Shown here piece by piece: positions 23,761-29,681 of a stretch of DNA of 29,681 nucleotides. This stretch comes from an uncultured Bacillota bacterium. GTDB lineage: Bacteria; Bacillota; Clostridia; Peptostreptococcales; Anaerovoracaceae. The translations under genes were made by a program, and so were the position numbers. The stretch lies in contig CAUDEQ010000019.1 in assembly GCA_958448635.1 (NCBI GenBank), positions 1-29,681 of the forward strand. The letters are read 5' to 3'. Within the stretch, counting starts at the first letter, position 1; every line of letters begins with the position of its first letter. Under the pieces are notes generated by a model. The model worked only from the letters and a program-made list of their open reading frames with translations, searched no databases and was not told the DNA's origin.

Positions 23761-25419
23761 TTATTTCATTACGGCTCCCTTTGCGGAGGAGTCAACGTTT
23801 CTCATGTATCTTACGAGCCAGCCGCTTGTAACGTTTGGAGGCGGCGCAACGTAGGATTCGCGACGCTTTGCGAATTCTTCGTCGGATACCTTGGCGTTGA
23901 TGCTGGCGTTAGGAATATCTATTTCTATGATATCGCCCTCCTGCAGGAGTCCGATGTTGCCGCCGGCAGCTGCCTCAGGGCAGACATGGCCTATGGATGC
24001 GCCTCTGCTGGCGCCGCTGAAGCGACCGTCTGTAATGAGCGCTACGGTTTTGTCCAGCTTCATACCGGCAAGTGCGCTGGTAGGATTGAGCATTTCTCTC
24101 ATTCCCGGACCGCCCTTAGGGCCTTCGTATCTGATAACCACCACATCGCCGTCTACGATCTTGCCGTCATAGATGGCAGCGATGGCGTCCTCCTCGCAGT
24201 CGAAGACTCTGGCAGGGCCGCTGTGGGCCAGCATTTCAGGAGCAACGGCGCTTCTCTTTACCACGCAGCCCTCCTGGGCGATATTGCCCCACATAACTGC
24301 GATGCCGCCCGTCTCGCTGTACGGATCGTCGATGGGGCGAATGGTATTGTAATCCTTGACATATGCATTGCCGATATTTTCGCCCACCGTCTTGCCTGTG
24401 GCGGTGATGAGGCTCTTATCGATGAGTCCCTTCTTGTCCAGCTCGCTGAATACGGCCATGAGACCTCCCGCATTGTTGAGGTCGTGCATATGTGTGCCGC
24501 CGGCAGGAGCCAGATGACAGAGGTTAGGCACCTTGGCGCTGAACTGATTGAAGATCTCCATGTTCAGCTCAACTCCGGCTTCGTTGGCGATGGCCAGAAG
24601 ATGAAGCACGCTGTTGGAGGAACAGCCCAGAGCCATGTCGCATGCCAGGGCGTTTCTCAGAGATTTTTCATTGATAATATCACGAGCCTTTATATCCTTC
24701 TCCACCAGATTCATTATTGCCATTCCCGCATGCTTTGCAAGTCTGATACGACCGCTGTCAACTGCCGGGATGGTACCGTTGCCGGGCAGAGCGATGCCTA
24801 CGGCTTCCGACAGACAGTTCATGCTGTTGGCGGTGTACATGCCGGAGCATGAGCCGCAGCCGGGGCATACGTTTTCTTCGTATTCGATGAGCTCGGCATC
24901 GTCGATGATGTCGGCCTTTCTTGCGCCTACGGCTTCAAATATCTTGGAAAGGCTGGTTTCCTCGCCTTTTACGAGGCCGCTCATCATAGGTCCGCCGGAG
25001 CATACTACAGCAGGTATGTTGAGTCTTACAGCGGCCATTATCATTCCGGGAACGATCTTGTCGCAGTTGGGAACGAGGACGAGGCCGTCAAACTGGTGAG
25101 CCATTGCCATGGTTTCCACGCTGTCGGCGATGAGCTCGCGGCTTGCCAGCGAATACTTCATGCCTATATGACCCATGGCGATACCGTCGCATACGCCTAT
25201 GGCAGGAACCTCTATAGGAGTACCGCCTGCCATCCTTACGCCGGCCTTTACAGCCTCTGCCACCTTATCAAGATGAACATGGCCCGGAACTATTTCGCTT
25301 TTAGCTGAAACTACGCCGATGAGAGGCCTTTCCAGCTCTTCCTTGGTATATCCCATGGCATAGAAAAGGCTTCTTGCAGGAGCCCTTTCCATACCCTTGG
25401 TTACATTGTCACTTCTCAT
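23761..25419 (-). CDS. ilvD: Dihydroxy-acid dehydratase
   Basis: Removes water from 2,3-dihydroxy acids to give the 2-oxo acids that precede valine, leucine and isoleucine. The 552 residues include Cys119 (PNCDKIVPG) and Cys185, 188, 191 (CPGCGSCSGMYTANSM). At the position where [2Fe-2S] forms have a third ligand (PCN), this one has PGHVHL, as in Escherichia coli, pointing to the oxygen-labile [4Fe-4S] type. AGAGGA lies upstream of the ATG. It is last of the ilvB-ilvN-ilvC-ilvD operon, 25 bases after ilvC. Confidence 0.97.
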   Translation of the reverse strand: MRSDNVTKGMERAPARSLFYAMGYTKEELERPLIGVVSAKSEIVPGHVHLDKVAEAVKAGVRMAGGTPIEVPAIGVCDGIAMGHIGMKYSLASRELIADSVETMAMAHQFDGLVLVPNCDKIVPGMIMAAVRLNIPAVVCSGGPMMSGLVKGEETSLSKIFEAVGARKADIIDDAELIEYEENVCPGCGSCSGMYTANSMNCLSEAVGIALPGNGTIPAVDSGRIRLAKHAGMAIMNLVEKDIKARDIINEKSLRNALACDMALGCSSNSVLHLLAIANEAGVELNMEIFNQFSAKVPNLCHLAPAGGTHMHDLNNAGGLMAVFSELDKKGLIDKSLITATGKTVGENIGNAYVKDYNTIRPIDDPYSETGGIAVMWGNIAQEGCVVKRSAVAPEMLAHSGPARVFDCEEDAIAAIYDGKIVDGDVVVIRYEGPKGGPGMREMLNPTSALAGMKLDKTVALITDGRFSGASRGASIGHVCPEAAAGGNIGLLQEGDIIEIDIPNASINAKVSDEEFAKRRESYVAPPPNVTSGWLVRYMRNVDSSAKGAVMK

Positions 25420-25444
25420 TTTATGATCCTCTGTACCTTCTGAT

Positions 25445-26440
25445 TTATTTCTTTAACCAGCTCATCATCTTTCTCAGCTCTGCGCCTACCTTGCACAGCA
25501 GATGGGAGGCTTCAACTCTTCTTGTTGCAAGGAATCTTGCCTTACCGCCGGCATTGAATTCCTGAATGAATTCGCTGGCGAATGTGCCGTCCTGAATTTC
25601 GGACAGAACCTTCTTCATTTCTTTTCTGGTATCTTCTGTGATTATTCTTCTGCCTGTTCTGTAGTCACCGTATTCAGCTGTGTTGGAGATGGAATATCTC
25701 ATCTTGTCAAATCCGCCTTCGTTGATGAGGTCAACGATGAGCTTCATTTCATGGATACATTCGAAGTAAGCCATCTCAGGTTCATAACCGGCTTCTACCA
25801 GTGTATCGAATCCGGCCTTCATCAGCTCTGTAACACCGCCGCAGAGAACAGCCTGCTCACCGAAGAGGTCTGTTTCAGTTTCTTCCTTGAATGTAGTTTC
25901 CAGTATTCCTGCACGACCTGCACCGATTCCGGAAGCATATGCGAGAGCATAGTCCTTGGCCTTGCCGGAAGCGTCCTGGTATACTGCGATAAGTGAAGGA
26001 ACGCCTTTTCCCTCCAGGTACTGGCTTCTTACTGTGTGGCCGGGGCCCTTAGGAGCGATCATGATTACATCGAGATCAGCAGCCGGCTGGATCTGGTTGT
26101 AATGGATGTTGAAGCCGTGTGCGAAAGCGAGAACGTTGCCTTCCTTCATGTGCTTTTCTATCTGGTTCTTGTAGATGGCAGCCTGCAGTTCGTCCGGAGC
26201 AAGCATCATAACGATGTCGCCTGCTTCTGCGGCAGCTTCAATATCGAGAACCTTCAGGCCGGCAGCTTCTGCCTTTGCGGTGTGGGCTGAGCCCGGTCTG
26301 AGACCTACAACAACGTCTACGCCGCTTTCATGCAGGTTGATGGCATGGGCGTGACCCTGGCTGCCGAAACCGATGACAGCAACTGTTTTGCCGTCCAACA
26401 TTCCTAAATTACAATCCTGATCATAATACTTTTTAATCAT
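25445..26440 (-). CDS. ilvC: Ketol-acid reductoisomerase (class I)
   Basis: Rearranges and reduces acetolactate or acetohydroxybutyrate to dihydroxy acids. The 331-residue length marks the short class I. The Rossmann motif GFGSQGHAHA is at about 24-33, and the HGFNIHYNQI and ECIHEMKLIVDLI segments are conserved. The cofactor loop RPGSAHTAKA (48 onward) keeps Arg and Ser that usually favour NADPH, though this cannot be settled by eye. AAGGAG lies before the ATG. The 150-base gap to ilvN contains no terminator that I recognise. Confidence 0.97.
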   Translation of the reverse strand: MIKKYYDQDCNLGMLDGKTVAVIGFGSQGHAHAINLHESGVDVVVGLRPGSAHTAKAEAAGLKVLDIEAAAEAGDIVMMLAPDELQAAIYKNQIEKHMKEGNVLAFAHGFNIHYNQIQPAADLDVIMIAPKGPGHTVRSQYLEGKGVPSLIAVYQDASGKAKDYALAYASGIGAGRAGILETTFKEETETDLFGEQAVLCGGVTELMKAGFDTLVEAGYEPEMAYFECIHEMKLIVDLINEGGFDKMRYSISNTAEYGDYRTGRRIITEDTRKEMKKVLSEIQDGTFASEFIQEFNAGGKARFLATRRVEASHLLCKVGAELRKMMSWLKK

Positions 26441-26590
26441 TTTAACTCTCCTTATTTATATGTAAGTTTAATTTAAGTTCATATTATATATTGGCCTCGC
26501 ATGCTGCAGCCCGGCGGGGTGCGGCATGATGCCGGTGCAATCTATTATTGGCGATGTCGCATGGAGGCCGGAGCCTCCGGAGAAAGCGAT

Positions 26591-27094
26591 CTATACCTCG
26601 CCAAGGCCTCTGCCGATTCCGGTTATACCTGTTCGGCATACTTCCTTTATATCGTAGCAGTCCATCATGCTCATGAAGCCGTCCAGCTTTTCGGAGGCGC
26701 CTGTCATTTCAATGATGAGGCTGTCTTTGGAAAGATCTACGATCTTACCTCTGTAGATCTCAACGATCTCCTTGATGGCTGAGCGCTCGCTTTTATCAAC
26801 CTTTATCTTCATCAGCAGAAGCTCTCTGTAGATGCTTCCGGCGTCCAGCGTAAAAATCTTCTTTACGACCTCCAGCTTTGATGTCTGAGTGATTATCTGA
26901 TGAAGTCCCTGCTCAGTTCCTGTGAATACAACGGTTATTCTGGAAAGCTTCGGGTCGTTGGTGGCCGAAACCGTCAGGGAGTCGATGTTGAAGCCTCGTC
27001 GTCCAAAGAGGCTGCTGACTCTTGTAAGTACATTTGCCTGGTTGTCTACCAGGATACTTATTACCTCTCGTCTGATAGTCTTGTCCATTTTCAT
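26591..27094 (-). CDS. ilvN: Acetolactate synthase, regulatory (small) subunit
   Basis: The 167-residue small subunit activates IlvB and gives feedback inhibition by valine. The N-terminal ACT domain (about 8-80; ISILVDNQANVLTRVSSLFGRRGFNIDSL split over strand and helix) and the C-terminal domain ending RTGITGIGRGLGEV are typical. Two ATGs compete: 27094 lies only three bases after AGGAGG, while 27088 (third residue) is nine bases after it; I give the longer form. It starts seven bases after the ilvB stop. Confidence 0.95.
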   Translation of the reverse strand: MKMDKTIRREVISILVDNQANVLTRVSSLFGRRGFNIDSLTVSATNDPKLSRITVVFTGTEQGLHQIITQTSKLEVVKKIFTLDAGSIYRELLLMKIKVDKSERSAIKEIVEIYRGKIVDLSKDSLIIEMTGASEKLDGFMSMMDCYDIKEVCRTGITGIGRGLGEV

Positions 27095-27101
27095 ATCCCT
27101 C

Positions 27102-28763
27102 CTAACCGATGATCATATCTTCAATAGTGCCGCCGCCCGGAATCATAGGGAGAACTCTCTCTTCCCTTGAGATTGCGCAGTCAATCCATACAGGACCCTT
27201 TTCCTGGAGGGCTTTCTTGAAAGCTTCCTCGAATTCCTGAGGTGTGGCTGCTGAGAAGCCCTTTGCACCAAAGGCCTCTGCCAGCTTAGGGAAATTTGTT
27301 TTTCTTTCAGGCGTGGTGGCGGCGTAACGCTTTCCGTAAAAGGCCGTCTGCCACTGATATACCATTCCCAATACTCTGTTGTCCAGAATAACGGTTATTA
27401 TAGGAAGTTCATGGCTTACGGCGGTGCAGGCTTCTGCCAGATTCATGTGGAAAGAGCCGTCTCCGGTGAAGTGAACTACTCTCTTGTCGGGATGTCCTAT
27501 CTGCGCTCCTATAGCGGCGCCGTATCCGAAGCCCATGGTGCCCAGACCGCCGCTGGTAACGAAGTTCTCTGTTTTTTCATGCTTCAGATACTGTGCGGCC
27601 CACATCTGGTGCTGGCCTACATCTGTAACGTATATGGTTTCCTTATCCGTAAGGTCGCATACAGCGTGGATTATCTCGCTTGGATGAAGAGTGGCTTCCT
27701 GGCATTTTACATCGCCTGTCTTCTTCTTCCATTCTGTTGCCTGTGCAACCCAGTCCTTGTGATCCTTTTTCTTTATCAGAGGCAGAAGCTTCTGAAGGAA
27801 TTCCTTGACATCTGCCGTAACGCCGCAGTCAACCAGTACGTTTTTGTTGATTTCGCTGGTGTCTATGTCTACCTGGACTTTGAGGGCTTTCTTCGCGAAC
27901 CTCTGCGGGTTAAGGGCTACTCTGTCGCTGAACCTTGCTCCAAGAGCGATTACCAGATCCGAGCGGTCAACGGCTTTGTTGGCTGCGATGCTGCCGTGCA
28001 TTCCGATGAGACCCAGATTTCTCGGATTCTCCCATCCGATGATACCGGCGGCCATAAGCGTGTAAGTGGCCGGCATATCTGCGATTTCGATGAGCTTGTT
28101 TACCTCGTCGCCTGCTCTTGCAGCGGTAACTCCTCCGCCGATGTATACGATAGGTCTCTCTGCCGCGTTGATCATGGAAGCAACTTCCTGAACCTCTTTA
28201 TCCGTGAATTCCGGAGAAGGGTTGAGCTTCATTGGTTTCTCCGGCTTGTAGTCTGTCATTGCAGCGGTAACATCCTTGGTAATGTCCACAAGTACAGGAC
28301 CCTTTCGTCCGCTGTTTGCTATTCTGAATGCATTTCTCAGGGCATCGGCCAGATCATCTATACTGTTAACAAAGAAGGTATGCTTTGTTATAGGCATGGC
28401 AACGCCTGTGATGCATATTTCCTGAAAGGCGTCTCTGCCGATAAGACTATCGGGAACATTGGCTGTAATGGCAACCATAGGGATGCTGTCCATGAAAGCC
28501 GTCGCAATCCCTGTGACGAGATTTGTCGCACCTGGGCCGCTTGTGGCAAAGACGACGCCGGTTTTCCCTGTTGCTCTGTAATATCCGTCTGCGGCGTGGG
28601 CAGCATGCTGCTCGTGAGATGCCAGTATGTGCGTGATCTTATCTCTGTACTCGTAGAGGGTGTCGTATAGATTCAGTGCAGTTCCTCCGGGATATCCGAA
28701 TACTGTGTCAACACCGTGCTCCAATAAGATCTCAGCAACCAGTTGTGATCCTGTTACTCTCAT
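27102..28763 (-). CDS. ilvB: Acetolactate synthase, catalytic (large) subunit
   Basis: Condenses two pyruvates, or pyruvate with 2-oxobutyrate, using thiamine diphosphate and FAD; first common step of branched-chain amino-acid synthesis. The 553 residues hold the catalytic Glu51 (SHEQHAAHAADGY), the YPGGTALNLYD start and the GDGSFHMN...LDNRVLGM cofactor motif. AAGGAGG fixes the start at 28763. The frame stays open for 29 more codons upstream, with an in-frame ATG at the predicted transcription start (see findings). First gene of the operon. Confidence 0.97.
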   Translation of the reverse strand: MRVTGSQLVAEILLEHGVDTVFGYPGGTALNLYDTLYEYRDKITHILASHEQHAAHAADGYYRATGKTGVVFATSGPGATNLVTGIATAFMDSIPMVAITANVPDSLIGRDAFQEICITGVAMPITKHTFFVNSIDDLADALRNAFRIANSGRKGPVLVDITKDVTAAMTDYKPEKPMKLNPSPEFTDKEVQEVASMINAAERPIVYIGGGVTAARAGDEVNKLIEIADMPATYTLMAAGIIGWENPRNLGLIGMHGSIAANKAVDRSDLVIALGARFSDRVALNPQRFAKKALKVQVDIDTSEINKNVLVDCGVTADVKEFLQKLLPLIKKKDHKDWVAQATEWKKKTGDVKCQEATLHPSEIIHAVCDLTDKETIYVTDVGQHQMWAAQYLKHEKTENFVTSGGLGTMGFGYGAAIGAQIGHPDKRVVHFTGDGSFHMNLAEACTAVSHELPIITVILDNRVLGMVYQWQTAFYGKRYAATTPERKTNFPKLAEAFGAKGFSAATPQEFEEAFKKALQEKGPVWIDCAISREERVLPMIPGGGTIEDMIIG

Positions 28764-28851
28764 TTTTTCCTCCTTAAAAAATATCGTTTTATTTGTGTGT
28801 CCGGGCCAATAAGCCTGCGCCAAAATAAGGCCGTCCCGGTTCATAGTCATT

Positions 28852-28879
28852 ATTATATATTGTTTAAAAATAAAATCAA
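28852..28879 (-). promoter_or_regulatory. Predicted promoter of the ilvBNCD operon
   Basis: On the reverse strand TTGATT (28879-28874), 16 bases and TATAAT (28857-28852) stand 88 bases before the ilvB ATG. Transcription would begin near 28845, leaving a leader of about 80 bases with GGCC and CCGGG/CCCGG arms (28801-28839) but no U-tract directly after them. Confidence 0.65.
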
Positions 28880-29085
28880 GTTATTTTTTGTTAAAATTGT
28901 GTGTAAATACAATGAATTTTAAAAATTGTAGTTAAAAATAACAAAAATGGCAAAAAAGTTTTTGATAAACGCAATATGTTGGGTGTGATCGGCAGACAAA
29001 ACAGGCTGCAGGCAACAAAAAACGATGTGAAATATGTTGTGAAGGATTAGAAATACATATGGTGATCGATTTAGCCGGAACGCTT

Positions 29086-29141
29086 CGCAGCGCACTTTCC
29101 ACAGAAGACCTTCAGACAATGCCCGCAGCCCGCTTTCCACA
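29086..29141. repeat. Imperfect 18-base direct repeat
   Basis: CGCAGCGCACTTTCCACA (29086-29103) and CGCAGCCCGCTTTCCACA (29124-29141) agree at 16 of 18 positions, with a period of 38 bases. They are GC-rich islands in an AT-rich region. Confidence 0.7.
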
Positions 29142-29524
29142 AATCAACTTATCTTGAGTGTCGTTCCGTGGAATTTACCTGATTTTTTCTTATTATATAT
29201 GGTTTATATATGGCCATTTTCACAGCGCATTTTATATGACTTATTCATCTGAGGAAAATATTTTACAGACTTTCAATATTTGCCATGAAATATGCTTACA
29301 TCAATTTGCAGTGCTCAAGGTCATCTTTGTGTGTAAAAAGATTTCCTGTAAAATAAGTCTAATTCAAGATGTTTGCTTATGCAGGCGGATGTGGAATTTC
29401 ATGATTCCGGTTTCGTTGGCTCGTCTCCATTGATGGCGGCACCAGTGCAAAAGATGTCGGGATTTTGTACTCCATACTTTTTTCATTATGTAGTAATCAG
29501 ATGCGTGATATTTGCTAATGTAAG

Positions 29525-29569
29525 ATGTTGGCTGATGAGGCTTACAAAAGGAAAGCAGCCAACATTTTT
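29525..29569 (+). terminator. Terminator-like hairpin without an assigned gene
   Basis: ATGTTGGCTG (29525-29534) and CAGCCAACAT (29556-29565) pair perfectly over 10 bp, with a 21-base loop and TTTT after it. A further copy of TGTTGGCTGA occurs at 29608-29617. No plus-strand gene that would end here is recognised. Confidence 0.45.
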
Positions 29570-29681
29570 CGCAAAATCGTGGTATTCTGGTGGAAAAAAT
29601 AAGCATTTGTTGGCTGAAAATAAGGCAGAAGGGTCAAGTCCAAAATGTGGTGTAAATTGCTCATCCTGCATAATATTTTAA

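Larger units (their letters stand above)
28861..29681. other. AT-rich region without a supported gene
   Basis: Over 800 bases upstream of the ilv operon hold no reading frame that I can support. Open frames of 60-102 codons exist on both strands, but they lack ribosome sites and look like no known protein. One frame on the plus strand (from 29373) runs nearly to the edge. Composition is clearly more AT-rich than the neighbouring genes. Features seen are an 18-base direct repeat (29086-29103 and 29124-29141), a weak plus-strand promoter-like pair (29327-29354) and a terminator-like hairpin (29525-29569). A degraded gene or mobile element cannot be ruled out. Confidence 0.6.

Noticed and set aside
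23986..24852. Plus-strand open frame of 288 codons
   Set aside because: It is the complement of ilvD; the codon pattern and motifs support only the minus strand.
27411..28670. Long plus-strand open frame of 419 codons
   Set aside because: It lies wholly opposite ilvB, which is certain from its motifs; the frame has no ribosome site and its product is Cys/Val-rich with no known fold.
28764..28850. T-box or long attenuator before ilvB
   Set aside because: The predicted leader is only about 80 bases, too short for a T-box, with no recognisable T-box sequence and no stem followed by a U-run.
28900..28930. CodY-like box (AATTTT...AAAATT) upstream of the ilv promoter
   Set aside because: The core is two bases short of the consensus and lies in generally A/T-rich sequence, so chance is a sufficient explanation.
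29373..29681. Plus-strand frame of 102 codons at the right edge
   Set aside because: No ribosome site, many rare-looking Cys, Trp and Phe, no known protein; a terminator-like hairpin lies inside it.
29281..29681. tRNA or insertion-sequence end near the right edge
   Set aside because: No cloverleaf with a T-arm could be formed, and the inverted arms at 29525-29565 are too close together to be element ends.

Overview
The window looks like a chromosomal segment of a strictly anaerobic, spore-forming, amino-acid-fermenting Firmicute of the class Clostridia. The evidence is strong Shine-Dalgarno sites before most genes, TTGACA/TATAAT-type promoters, spore genes (yabP, yabQ), two ferredoxin-linked 2-oxoacid oxidoreductases, a class B sortase, and an IlvD of the oxygen-sensitive type. 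A Peptostreptococcales or Anaerovoracaceae-like host is my guess; no rRNA is present to confirm it. I see no tRNA, rRNA, CRISPR array, phage module or intact insertion sequence.

Layout. (1) 1-846, minus: the start of an aldo/keto reductase that runs off the left edge. (2) 1185-8313, plus: a complete histidine-degradation operon, hutH-hutU-hutI-fchA-ftcD, followed by a GntR/FCD regulator and a terminator. Histidine goes to urocanate, imidazolonepropionate and formiminoglutamate, and the formimino group then passes to tetrahydrofolate. (3) 8533-12957, plus: yabP-yabQ-divIC-rnmV-ksgA and an LtaS-like sulfatase. Sporulation, division, rRNA maturation and envelope genes are packed with overlaps, and a vegetative-type promoter appears to lie inside yabQ. 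(4) 13058-13621: a RimJ/RimL-type acetyltransferase. (5) 13796-16964: a four-subunit 2-oxoacid:ferredoxin oxidoreductase in the order gamma-delta-alpha-beta, with its own promoter, palindromes and terminator. (6) 17137-22081: iorA-iorB-paaK-ACT-sortase B, with its own promoter. (7) 22353-23700: a membrane SPFH protein and a small Arc-like ribbon-helix-helix protein. Their promoter carries a 21-bp palindrome over the start site and a third half-site one helical turn upstream. (8) 23761-28763, minus: ilvB-ilvN-ilvC-ilvD, convergent with the SPFH pair across a shared bidirectional terminator. (9) 28861-29681: an AT-rich stretch with no supported gene, but with a direct repeat and a terminator-like hairpin.

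Taken together, regions 2, 5 and 6 are amino-acid catabolism. Histidine yields glutamate and one-carbon folate. Deaminated amino acids (2-oxo acids) are oxidised to acyl-CoA or aryl-CoA with reduction of ferredoxin. Region 8 makes branched-chain amino acids. The least explained element is the SPFH/ribbon-helix-helix pair. It looks like a self-regulated membrane-scaffold module whose DNA-binding partner could act on the palindrome at its own promoter.
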